Shown piece by piece: positions 1-5,869 of a stretch of DNA of 10,794 bases. The DNA lies in NCBI GenBank assembly GCA_017424125.1, contig JAFPBM010000130.1:1-10794 (forward strand). The letters run 5' to 3'. The notes below the pieces were generated by a model. It saw nothing but the letters and a program-made list of their open reading frames with translations, did not search any database and was not told where the DNA came from. Position 1 is the stretch's first letter; every line of letters begins with the position of its first letter. This stretch comes from Clostridia bacterium (GTDB lineage Bacteria; Bacillota; Clostridia; Oscillospirales; Acutalibacteraceae). The translations under genes were made by a program, and so were the position numbers.

Positions 1-478
1 CTGCCGAAACGCCTGTAAAGCGCGACATATAGCGGTCATAATAACCTTTGCCGTAGCCAAGGCGGTAGCCCTGTAAATCAAACTGTATTGCGGGTACAAT
101 CATTAAACAACCATCAAAGTTTTCTACCATTTCAAGTGTTTCTGCGGGTTCCAACACACCGAACGTGCCGGGTTTTAAATCGTCGAAACTCTCAATATAA
201 TGAAACTCCATATTCCGCGTATCGGGTATACAGCGCGGAACGGCAACGCGTTTGCCGTCTGCCCACGCGTTTTCTATTATTTTTTTGGTGTCAATCTCAA
301 TCGCGGTTGACACGTAGATTAAAATCGTTTTAGCAGGCGAATACTGGCGAAGTCTACGCACGTTATCGGCAATTTTTCCGTCTAAATACGTCTTTTGTTC
401 GGGCGATATTTCGCTTCTTCGAGCACGGCCTTTTTCGCGGATTTCCTGCTTATATTTGCGTATATCTAACGGACGCAT
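1..478 (-). CDS. 5-formyltetrahydrofolate cyclo-ligase (MTHFS), C-terminus cut off by window edge
   Basis: Read directly from the minus strand; 159 codons are visible and the gene runs off the window start. The enzyme uses ATP to convert 5-formyl-THF to 5,10-methenyl-THF in the cytoplasm. The N-terminus has the family's basic helix (MRPLDIRKYKQEIREKGRAR), followed by an R-x-x-x-S-P-E-Q stretch. Near residues 135-150 (positions 27-75) lies the diagnostic GYRLGYGKGYYDRYM signature. Family members are usually about 180-195 residues, so roughly 25-35 are missing. I chose the ATG at 476-478 because GAGGAG sits eight bases upstream. The ATG at 481-483 belongs to the frame of the preceding DJ-1-like gene, whose last 13 bases overlap this start, suggesting translational coupling. 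It is the last visible member of the thyX-tmk operon and fits it as a folate-recycling step. The family assignment is firm. Confidence 0.93.
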   Translation of the reverse strand, partial: MRPLDIRKYKQEIREKGRARRSEISPEQKTYLDGKIADNVRRLRQYSPAKTILIYVSTAIEIDTKKIIENAWADGKRVAVPRCIPDTRNMEFHYIESFDDLKPGTFGVLEPAETLEMVENFDGCLMIVPAIQFDLQGYRLGYGKGYYDRYMSRFTGVSA

Positions 479-1038
479 CGCATCGACTCCTCAAGCCCTT
501 CCGACAAAGAAAAATCACCGAAAGGTTTTTTACCTGTGTGCCACGCAATCAAATCACAAAGTGCCAAAGAAAATTCGAAAACGGCACCCGCACCCTCGCC
601 CGTTATAAAATTATCGCTTATGCAGACGGAGGCGCTTTCATACGTTGCGCCCAAAAGATGTTCTTCGAAACCGGGGTAACAGGTTGCAACCCTGTCCTTT
701 AAAAAACCGCGTTTACCGAGAATGGACGGTGCGGCGCAGATAGCCGCCAAAACCTTTTTGTTTTTTGCCGCAAAGTCTATAAACTTGCCAACATTTTCGT
801 CCTTTTCAAGATTAGGTGTGCCGGGGATTCCGCCGGGTAATACTATAGCCTCAAGTTCGTCCGTTGGTTCTATTTTATCCACGGTAACGTCGCTTTTAAC
901 GGTTATACCATGACTACCCGTTATATATTCGCCCGAGACACCCGCCGTCAAAACGGTGTAACCCGCACGGCGCAGTACGTCAACAGTTACAAGTGCCTCC
1001 GACTCTTCAAAGCCTTCGGCTAAAAAAACGTATACCAT
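466..1038 (-). CDS. DJ-1/PfpI (YajL/ThiJ-like) family protein
   Basis: A complete 190-residue protein, the usual length for DJ-1/YajL. Family hallmarks are visible: an acidic G-F-E-E-S-E loop near the N-terminus (E14 matches the conserved Glu that hydrogen-bonds the catalytic thiol), the V-L-P-G-G segment at residues 66-70, and the nucleophile elbow A-A-I-C101-A-A-P. C119/C120-region reads T-C-Y-P-G-F-E, as in YajL-type proteins. DJ-1 proteins are described as redox-responsive Cys proteins with glyoxalase or chaperone activities; the deglycase role is disputed, so I give no specific substrate. An AAGGAG ribosome binding site lies just upstream of the ATG, inside the end of tmk, and the gap to tmk is two bases. 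The 3' end overlaps the cyclo-ligase start by 13 bases, so it is a genuine member of the dTMP/folate operon. Family call firm, function open. Confidence 0.93.
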   Translation of the reverse strand: MVYVFLAEGFEESEALVTVDVLRRAGYTVLTAGVSGEYITGSHGITVKSDVTVDKIEPTDELEAIVLPGGIPGTPNLEKDENVGKFIDFAAKNKKVLAAICAAPSILGKRGFLKDRVATCYPGFEEHLLGATYESASVCISDNFITGEGAGAVFEFSLALCDLIAWHTGKKPFGDFSLSEGLEESMRCVR

Positions 1039-1040
1039 AT

Positions 1041-1709
1041 TTACTCCTTTATTACTTCCATAACGGCAGAAAGCACCTCGGCGGCAATATCCTCCATCGT
1101 GCGTATTTCACCGTCTTTAGCACAACTGATAACCTTCCAACCCGCGTGCTCTACGTTGTAATATGCCGCTTGTCTGCACATATTCTGATATTCAATATCC
1201 TTTTCATGAATATCTTTTTTCTCCTCGTCACCGCTATAGCGGTGTTCAAGCAGTTTTTTGGAAAGTTCTGTCGGCATATCAAGAAAAATTACCAAGTCAG
1301 GTTTGGGGATTCCGACCTTGCCGTATTCAAGTTCATAAAGCCAGGAAAGATAGTTTTCCCACTCATCTTTCGGCAGTTTTGCGGTCTGGTGAACGGCGTT
1401 TGACGTTACGTATCTGCCCGCTATTACGGTGCCGCCGTTTTCATAGTAATCTTTCCAATGGCAACTAAACGACGCATAGCGGTCCACCGCATAGAAAAGC
1501 GATGCCGCATAGGCATTAACGTCTCCGGGATTTTTGCCGAAGTCGCCGTTTAAATACATTTTTACAAGTGTGCTTGATTTCTCCGCATAATCGGGAAAAG
1601 AAATTGTTTTAGCGTTAAAGCCCGATTTTTCCAGATTATCGGATAGCAGTGACAGTTGGGTGGATTTTCCCGAACCGTCAAGTCCCTCTATTACTATCAG
1701 TTTTCCCAT
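1041..1709 (-). CDS. tmk: thymidylate kinase (dTMP kinase)
   Basis: A complete 222-residue P-loop kinase that phosphorylates dTMP to dTDP with ATP in the cytoplasm. Residues 9-17 are the Walker A loop G-L-D-G-S-G-K-S-T. D76-R77-Y78 lies in the dTMP-binding region, and G98-R-Y-V-T-S-N-A-V-H-Q108 corresponds to the family's (D)RY-x2-S-x2-A-x-Q motif, with Gly replacing the usual Asp. P137-D-L-V-I-F-L-D is the Walker B-like strand, followed by a lid region at about 154-172 rich in Lys, Asp and Glu. Its ATG overlaps the thyX stop by one base (TAATG), so the two are very likely translationally coupled; a weak AAAGGAA lies about ten bases upstream. Pairing with thyX puts consecutive dTTP-synthesis steps on one transcript. 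The sequence looks closer to the eukaryote-like TMK subgroup than to E. coli Tmk, by impression only. Confidence 0.96.
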   Translation of the reverse strand: MGKLIVIEGLDGSGKSTQLSLLSDNLEKSGFNAKTISFPDYAEKSSTLVKMYLNGDFGKNPGDVNAYAASLFYAVDRYASFSCHWKDYYENGGTVIAGRYVTSNAVHQTAKLPKDEWENYLSWLYELEYGKVGIPKPDLVIFLDMPTELSKKLLEHRYSGDEEKKDIHEKDIEYQNMCRQAAYYNVEHAGWKVISCAKDGEIRTMEDIAAEVLSAVMEVIKE

Positions 1710-2485
1710 TATTTTGCGTTTCCTTTAATTTCTTCAAAATGTTCGCGCATCTCTTTCATCTTTCCGCAGGTCATTTTGCCCTCAGGACAGGGACCGCAAA
1801 CGCAGGAAGCACCCGCGTTTTTGAAAAGATTGGGCGCAACGGCTGAAACTAACGCTAACATCTGGTCTGCCACGTCACGAATTTCCCACTGTGCGCGGTT
1901 ACAACAGCGGTGACGGAAGAAGTTAAGCAAACTTCTTGCGTTCATTGTTACAACGATTTTTGTTTCACAAGCATTAGGTAAAATGAAACGCGCGTCCTCA
2001 ATAGCCATTTTTTCAGCCGTTTTTTCGGCTGATTTTTCGTCTTTGCCCTCTGCCATTAAGGTCGCTTTATGCTTCTTCTTGAGCATTGCGGCAATTTTAT
2101 CATAATATTCCTGGTCTTCCGCCATTGCTTTTTTGTAAAGCGCGGCGGCTTCGGGCAATGCCTCTATCTCAGGCGGTACTATGTACTCAAATCCGCCCTC
2201 GCTTACGTAGCGTTGGCTTTTTTGGGAATAGGACGCCATACGGTGCCTTACAAGTTGGTGTGTGAGAGAACGCGAAACTCCCTCGATACCAAAGGTAAAG
2301 GTTACGTGTTCTATCGGGCTTTCGTGTCCTATCGAGGCGAGCATATTAACAAACGATGCTACCTTGTCCTCTGTCAGTCCGTCACGGATTTCGTCAATCG
2401 TTGCGGGAGAATAGCAAAGTTTTGCTGCCGCCGCAACGGCTTTTTCGGGGTCCGGCGTGTGTGTTATAAGTGTTACTTTTGCCAT
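1709..2485 (-). CDS. thyX: flavin-dependent thymidylate synthase ThyX
   Basis: Makes dTMP from dUMP with methylene-THF as carbon donor and FAD/NADPH for reduction, regenerating THF directly. The 258 residues include the ThyX signature R80-H-R-x7-S90 ([11 protein letters not shown]), the upstream H-E-S-P-I-E-H segment (54-60), and the late R-F-I-L-P / N-F-F-R-H-R / A-Q-W-E-I-R block (166-203). I chose the ATG at 2483-2485 because AGGGTGG precedes it and because the promoter's expected transcription start near 2510 leaves no room for the in-frame starts further upstream (up to 2545). The C-terminus carries a cysteine cluster, C228-x-C-x2-C-x6-C240, of unknown role. It is first in the operon, ending in a one-base overlap with tmk. 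Family call firm; start well supported. Confidence 0.96.
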   Translation of the reverse strand: MAKVTLITHTPDPEKAVAAAAKLCYSPATIDEIRDGLTEDKVASFVNMLASIGHESPIEHVTFTFGIEGVSRSLTHQLVRHRMASYSQKSQRYVSEGGFEYIVPPEIEALPEAAALYKKAMAEDQEYYDKIAAMLKKKHKATLMAEGKDEKSAEKTAEKMAIEDARFILPNACETKIVVTMNARSLLNFFRHRCCNRAQWEIRDVADQMLALVSAVAPNLFKNAGASCVCGPCPEGKMTCGKMKEMREHFEEIKGNAK

Positions 2486-2516
2486 AAAAACCACCCTTTT
2501 CTTCATATTTAAATTC

Positions 2517-2545
2517 ATTATACCAAACATTATATACATTATCAA
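2517..2545 (-). promoter_or_regulatory. sigma-A type promoter of the thyX-tmk operon
   Basis: On the minus strand, TTGATA (2540-2545) and a perfect TATAAT (2517-2522) are separated by exactly 17 bases. Predicted transcription starts near 2510, about 25 bases before the thyX ATG. A second TATAAT-like match lies inside the spacer. This is the best promoter match on the minus strand of the window. Confidence 0.8.
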
Positions 2546-2566
2546 TTAAAAATTTTTTGTAAAAAA

Positions 2567-2578
2567 ACAAAATTTTGT
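2567..2578. promoter_or_regulatory. perfect 12-base palindrome between divergent promoters
   Basis: ACAAAATTTTGT is self-complementary over all 12 bases. It sits about 22 bases upstream of the thyX -35 and upstream of the prs promoter. The position suits an operator or an A+T-rich UP-like element. In DNA this A+T-rich, short palindromes also arise by chance, so the functional call is tentative. Confidence 0.3.
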
Positions 2579-2609
2579 CGTTTTTTCTCTTTCAAAAATG
2601 AGAAAAGTA

Positions 2610-2628
2610 TGATAAAATATTTTTATCA
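2610..2628 (+). promoter_or_regulatory. extended -10 promoter of the PRPP synthetase gene, inside an inverted repeat
   Basis: TG-A-TAAAAT (2610-2618) is an extended -10 element. A weak -35 (TTTCAA, 2590-2595) lies 17 bases upstream. The same bases form an 8-base inverted repeat, TGATAAAA-TAT-TTTTATCA, spanning the -10 and the expected start site near 2625, which would suit a repressor site. Transcription from here gives a leader of about 24 bases with GGAGGAG before the gene. Confidence 0.5.
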
Positions 2629-2648
2629 AATCATTTGGAGGAGAAAAA

Positions 2649-3776
2649 ATGGCAAGCGTTAACTTTACTCATGCCCCGTTTGGCGACCTCGCACTTATCA
2701 GCATGCGCGGTTGTGAAGACATTGCGGCAAGCGTTGACTATTATCTTACACAGTGGAGAGAAACCCCCGAAGAACAGAGTTTCGTTGTCCCCGCGGTGTG
2801 CCCACGTTTCGGCACAGGCGAAGGCAAGGCGGTTTTGCACCACACAGCAAGAGGAATGGATGCTTTCATCCTTTGCGATTGCTTTAACCACGGCGTTACA
2901 TACAAAATGTACGGACAAACCGTACCTATGTCACCCGACGACCATTACCAAGACCTGAAGCGCGTTATTGCCGCACTTGGCGGTAAGGCACGCAGAATTA
3001 CCGTTATTATGCCTATGCTTTACGAAGGCAGACAACACCGTCGCACCTCGCGCGAATCGCTCGACTGTGCTTTAATGTTGCAAGAACTTATGAAGATGGG
3101 TGTTGACAACATCATCACCTTTGATGCACACGACCCGCGTGTTCAGAACGCTATTCCGCTTGAGGGATTTGATAACGTTCAGGCCGCCTACCAAATGATT
3201 AAAGCTTTGCTTAAAACTGTGCCTGACCTTAAAATTGACCGCGACCATCTTATGGTTGTTTCCCCCGACGAAGGTGGTATGGGCAGATGTATCTACTACT
3301 CCTCCGTTTTGGGACTTGACCTCGGTATGTTCTACAAGCGCCGCAACTACTCGGTTGTTGTAAACGGTAAAAACCCCATTGTTGCACACGAATTCTTAGG
3401 CAGCGACGTTGCTGGTAAAGACCTAATTATCGTTGACGATATGATTTCTTCGGGCGAATCTATGCTCGATATCGCCAAAAAACTCAAAGAAATGGGTGCC
3501 AACCGCATATTTATGTTCTCTACCTTCGGTCTTTTTGTTGAAGGACACGAGAAATTTGACGAGTTCTATGCAAACGGATATTTTGACAAGGTATTCACCA
3601 CCAACCTCATTTACCAGACGCCCGAACTTTTGGAGCGCGAATGGTACTGCAGTGTTAATATGTCAAAATACATTGCACTTCTTGTTGACACCATTAACTG
3701 CGACAACTCGATAAGCAAATTGCTTGACCCCGTTGACCGCATTAAAAAAGTTGTTGAAAAGTACAACAATAAATAA
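2649..3776 (+). CDS. prs: ribose-phosphate pyrophosphokinase (PRPP synthetase), long divergent form
   Basis: Transfers pyrophosphate from ATP to ribose-5-phosphate, giving PRPP for nucleotide, His and Trp synthesis. At 375 residues it exceeds the usual 310-320. Recognisable sites: R128-Q-H-R-R132 (canonical RQDRK, ATP site), F158-D-A-H161 (canonical DLH), V203-V-S-P-D-E-G-G210 (canonical VSPDxGG), the catalytic flexible-loop basic residues K230-R-R232, and the PRPP loop I261-V-D-D-M-I-S-S-G-E-S271. The last differs from the usual DDxxDTxGT and resembles phosphoribosyltransferase loops, but the other PRPP synthetase motifs make a plain phosphoribosyltransferase unlikely. A strong GGAGGAG lies five bases before the ATG. 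The gene stands alone between its promoter and terminator, divergent from thyX-tmk. Long clostridial proteins like this are annotated as PRPP synthetases as far as I recall; activity is inferred. Confidence 0.87.
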   Translation: MASVNFTHAPFGDLALISMRGCEDIAASVDYYLTQWRETPEEQSFVVPAVCPRFGTGEGKAVLHHTARGMDAFILCDCFNHGVTYKMYGQTVPMSPDDHYQDLKRVIAALGGKARRITVIMPMLYEGRQHRRTSRESLDCALMLQELMKMGVDNIITFDAHDPRVQNAIPLEGFDNVQAAYQMIKALLKTVPDLKIDRDHLMVVSPDEGGMGRCIYYSSVLGLDLGMFYKRRNYSVVVNGKNPIVAHEFLGSDVAGKDLIIVDDMISSGESMLDIAKKLKEMGANRIFMFSTFGLFVEGHEKFDEFYANGYFDKVFTTNLIYQTPELLEREWYCSVNMSKYIALLVDTINCDNSISKLLDPVDRIKKVVEKYNNK

Positions 3777-3781
3777 GTATT

Positions 3782-3812
3782 AACACCCGACAAATCCTGT
3801 CGGGTGTTTTTT
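3782..3812 (+). terminator. Rho-independent terminator of the PRPP synthetase gene
   Basis: An 11-base-pair hairpin, A-ACACCCGACA / TGTCGGGTGT-T, with a five-base loop AATCC, is followed by a run of T. It begins five bases after the stop codon. Confidence 0.93.
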
Positions 3813-3815
3813 ATG

Positions 3816-3844
3816 TTGAATAATATTCTGTTTTGTTATATAAT
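3816..3844 (+). promoter_or_regulatory. sigma-A type promoter of the solute-binding lipoprotein gene
   Basis: TTGAAT (3816-3821), 17 bases, then perfect TATAAT (3839-3844). It starts just after the preceding terminator. Transcription would begin near 3851, about 25 bases before the TTG start codon. Confidence 0.78.
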
Positions 3845-3876
3845 TTTTTTATAAATGATTTTTGGGGTAGATTTTT

Positions 3877-5412
3877 TTGATTAGAATATTTAGAAACGTA
3901 TTTTGTATATGTCTTTGCGCTGTTTTAATAACGCTTTGCGGTTGTAAAGAAGAGGGCACCGATTCTGCCATTTACGCCGACGTCGGAGAAAAAATCACAA
4001 CACTTGACCCTCAACTTGTAAGCAGCGAATCAGAAAAGACAATAGTTCATAATCTCTACGAAGGGTTGACACGCCTTAATAAAAAAGGTGAACCTGTGCT
4101 CGCTTTATCCGAAAATTTTGAAAAAAACGGCAACACCTATACTTTCTATTTAAAGGATAAACTCTTGTGGAACGACGGAACGGCACTTACTGCTGACGAT
4201 TTTGTTTTTGCTCTTCGCCGTGGGGCAAGTGCCGACACAGCCGCGCCTGATTTTCAGTACGTTGCCTGTATAAAGGGTGCTAACGCCGTAAGAAACGGTG
4301 CCGACGCTAAAACACTCGCCGTTACGGCAGAGGATGACCGTACACTTAAAATCACGTTAGAAAACGATGACGGCAAACTGCTTTACTATCTTTCCAAGCC
4401 GATTTGTATGCCCTGTAACGAAAAATTTTTCAAATCGACAAACGGCAAGTACGGGCGCGACAAGGAAAGCGTTCTTTCTAACGGCCCGTTCCGTCTGCGC
4501 ACTTGGACGACCGAAAACTATGCCGTAAGGCTTAAACGCAATGAAAATTATACGCTTGAAAATACGGCAATCCCCGCATCTGTTTACATAACAAGCAACG
4601 ATAAAGATACACTTATTCAAAATATGGCGGATGGTAAAATTGACCTTTCACTTATCAAAAGTGCACACTATGAAAAACTTGCCGATAAGGGCCTTACCAT
4701 TGACAAATATTTTAACAGATGTTGGTTTATTGTAATTAACAAAAATTCCGCCTTGGGTGATGCGGACATTCGCAAAGCGCTTTGCCTTTCGCTCAGCCGC
4801 GAGGCACTTGAAAAATCTCTGCCCGCATATATTTCCACGCTTGACTGTTATATTCCGCAAAATTCCACGTTCCTTGAAACCGATATTTATAGCGCCGTTA
4901 AGGCAAAAAACGCACCTGTTTACGACTCCGCCACGGCATACACTCTTTATTCAAACGCCGTTAAAAAGCAACAGTCAGAGGAGCCGCTTACAATTATTTT
5001 CCCCGAAAACGAAGGGCTTGACAGTGCCGTTACAAGCGTTGCATCGAGTTGGCAGGAAAACCTTGGTTGCTTTATAAATATGAGCGCACTGGGCGGCAAC
5101 TCGGCGGTTATGTCCGCCATAAATAGCGGCAACTACACGGTTGCGGTTATGGGACTTGACGCCAACAGCGGTGACGCTTATGAGTTTTTATCTAACTTTA
5201 ATCCTGAAAATCTTAGTTCACTGCGAAATGCAAAAACCGCCGAAGAATATACAAACGCCATTGTAAATATTCAAAAATCGCTTTTTGCGAATAACGAGAT
5301 TATACCGCTTGTAACCACCCCGACTATGCTTTGTTACGAAAGCGATTTAAGCGACGTTTTCTATAATACACAAAACGGATTTATTGATTTTACAAGAATT
5401 ATAAAGAAATAA
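3877..5412 (+). CDS. oligopeptide/dipeptide-type ABC transporter substrate-binding lipoprotein (SBP family 5)
   Basis: A 511-residue extracytoplasmic binding protein of the OppA/DppA class. Residues 1-23 form a lipoprotein signal: R3/R6, a hydrophobic core, and the lipobox L20-C-G-C23, with C23 as the probable lipidated residue. The body follows the SBP_bac_5 pattern: T-L-D-P-Q, then L-Y-E-G-L-T-R-L, K-G-E-P-V-L-A, and L-L-W-N-D-G-T-A-L-T-A-D-D-F-V-F-A-L (residues about 43-112), and S-N-G-P-F-R-L near 203-209. The start is TTG at 3877 with GGGG about nine bases upstream; no in-frame ATG precedes the signal peptide, and a later start would remove it. No permease or ATPase genes flank it and it has its own promoter and terminator, so it is an orphan binding protein using a transporter encoded elsewhere or serving as a sensor. 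The ligand cannot be read from sequence. Confidence 0.9.
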   Translation: MIRIFRNVFCICLCAVLITLCGCKEEGTDSAIYADVGEKITTLDPQLVSSESEKTIVHNLYEGLTRLNKKGEPVLALSENFEKNGNTYTFYLKDKLLWNDGTALTADDFVFALRRGASADTAAPDFQYVACIKGANAVRNGADAKTLAVTAEDDRTLKITLENDDGKLLYYLSKPICMPCNEKFFKSTNGKYGRDKESVLSNGPFRLRTWTTENYAVRLKRNENYTLENTAIPASVYITSNDKDTLIQNMADGKIDLSLIKSAHYEKLADKGLTIDKYFNRCWFIVINKNSALGDADIRKALCLSLSREALEKSLPAYISTLDCYIPQNSTFLETDIYSAVKAKNAPVYDSATAYTLYSNAVKKQQSEEPLTIIFPENEGLDSAVTSVASSWQENLGCFINMSALGGNSAVMSAINSGNYTVAVMGLDANSGDAYEFLSNFNPENLSSLRNAKTAEEYTNAIVNIQKSLFANNEIIPLVTTPTMLCYESDLSDVFYNTQNGFIDFTRIIKK

Positions 5413-5440
5413 AAAACGCACCCTCTGGGGTGCGTTTTTT
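5411..5440. terminator. bidirectional terminator between convergent genes
   Basis: Stem CGCACCC (5417-5423) / GGGTGCG (5428-5434) with a four-base loop, flanked by A6 on the left and T6-7 on the right, so it can terminate in either direction. It serves both the lipoprotein gene (stop at 5410-5412) and the small minus-strand gene (stop at 5440-5442). Confidence 0.9.
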
Positions 5441-5709
5441 TATAGAACAAATATCATCACAGCCGCCGCTATTACAGCGGCGAAAAGCGCGGTTATAATT
5501 GTGGCTGTTGCCTTTTTGCTATGCACATTTTTTACGCGCTTAAAATTAAGGGACGGCACGCCCTCACTCATATAATCAATTACCTTTGTTTCTAATTTGT
5601 TTTGCGACATAAAGGAATATTCCGGACTTACGAAAAACACAACTCGTTCGAAATATTTGCTTCCCGTTTCGTTAATTTCAATTACAGTCTTATTAACACC
5701 TTTTACCAT
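5440..5709 (-). CDS. small tail-anchored membrane protein of unknown function
   Basis: An 89-residue protein that I do not recognise. The first ~63 residues look soluble and mixed in charge, including F-F-V-S-P-E-Y-S-F and a Lys/Arg-rich stretch K-R-V-K-N-V-H-S-K-K. The last ~22 form one hydrophobic Ala/Ile/Val helix that ends at the C-terminus, giving a tail-anchored topology with the N-terminal part predicted in the cytoplasm. I chose the ATG at 5707-5709: GAGGTG, a perfect match to the 3' part of the anti-Shine-Dalgarno partner, lies six bases upstream. The in-frame GTG at 5716-5718 is inside that ribosome binding site and is unlikely to be the start. A leader of about 100 bases holds tandem repeats and a possible ribosome-site-blocking hairpin. 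Reality of the gene is supported by the terminator, binding site and composition; no function is proposed. Confidence 0.75.
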   Translation of the reverse strand: MVKGVNKTVIEINETGSKYFERVVFFVSPEYSFMSQNKLETKVIDYMSEGVPSLNFKRVKNVHSKKATATIITALFAAVIAAAVMIFVL

Positions 5710-5710
5710 T

Positions 5711-5765
5711 TTGTCCACCTCGGTTTAAGTATTGACAGGTGTAAAAGTATATATTCAGTGGACAA
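5711..5765 (-). promoter_or_regulatory. candidate mRNA leader hairpin that covers the ribosome binding site
   Basis: On the minus-strand transcript, UUGUCCAC (5765-5758) is perfectly complementary to GUGGACAA (5718-5711), which overlaps the GAGGUG ribosome binding site and ends one base before the AUG. The loop is 39 bases. Within that loop CACCU (5741-5737) is complementary to AGGUG (5720-5716), offering a shorter, mutually exclusive pairing. The complementarity is seen; the control function is inferred. Confidence 0.4.
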
Positions 5766-5784
5766 GTTGGTTTACATAAAAAAT

Positions 5785-5815
5785 GTTAATAACCCTGTTA
5801 GTAACCTTAATAACC
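5785..5815. repeat. three tandem TTARTAACC repeats (GTTANTAAC-like sites)
   Basis: TTAATAACC (5786-5794), TTAGTAACC (5798-5806) and TTAATAACC (5807-5815) are direct repeats. With the preceding base, the first two read GTTA-N-TAAC and are near-perfect palindromes; the third has one mismatch. They lie in the 160-base gap between two minus-strand genes and just downstream of a perfect minus-strand TATAAT (5820-5825), where a repressor could block transcription of the small membrane-protein gene. Confidence 0.55.
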
Positions 5816-5819
5816 GCGC

Positions 5820-5825
5820 ATTATA
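5820..5825 (-). promoter_or_regulatory. possible -10 element for the small membrane-protein gene
   Basis: Perfect TATAAT on the minus strand, but no convincing -35 at 16-18 bases. If used, transcription starts near 5813 and the leader is about 104 bases, containing the tandem repeats and the possible hairpin. I found no strong terminator for the upstream DUF6062 gene in this gap, so read-through is an alternative. Confidence 0.3.
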
Positions 5826-5869
5826 AAAGCGTTTTTTGCGATTTTTTGGTAAAATTTTGTAATATTATG

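Noticed and set aside
88..333. Plus-strand open reading frame of 81 codons
   Set aside because: Antisense to the formyltetrahydrofolate cyclo-ligase coding sequence, whose signature motifs are unmistakable; no ribosome binding site.
993..1403. Plus-strand open reading frame of 136 codons opposite tmk
   Set aside because: It lies entirely antisense to well-identified DJ-1 and thymidylate kinase genes, has no ribosome binding site, and its translation resembles no family I know.
2069..2512. Plus-strand open reading frame of 147 codons
   Set aside because: Complement of thyX; composition is typical of a shadow frame.
2486..2545. N-terminal extension of ThyX by up to 20 residues using in-frame ATGs upstream of 2485
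   Set aside because: These codons fall in or within a few bases of the thyX promoter's expected start site, have no ribosome binding site, and the added residues are not ThyX-like.
5732..5760. Plus-strand promoter starting at the perfect TTGACA (5732-5737)
   Set aside because: No -10 at 16-18 bases; TATATT lies only about 12 bases away, and no plus-strand gene follows before 6576.
5711..5765. DnaA boxes (TTGTCCACC on plus, TTGTCCACT on minus)
   Set aside because: Each differs from TTATCCACA at two positions and there is no cluster or origin context. The inverted arrangement is better explained as pairing in the leader RNA.
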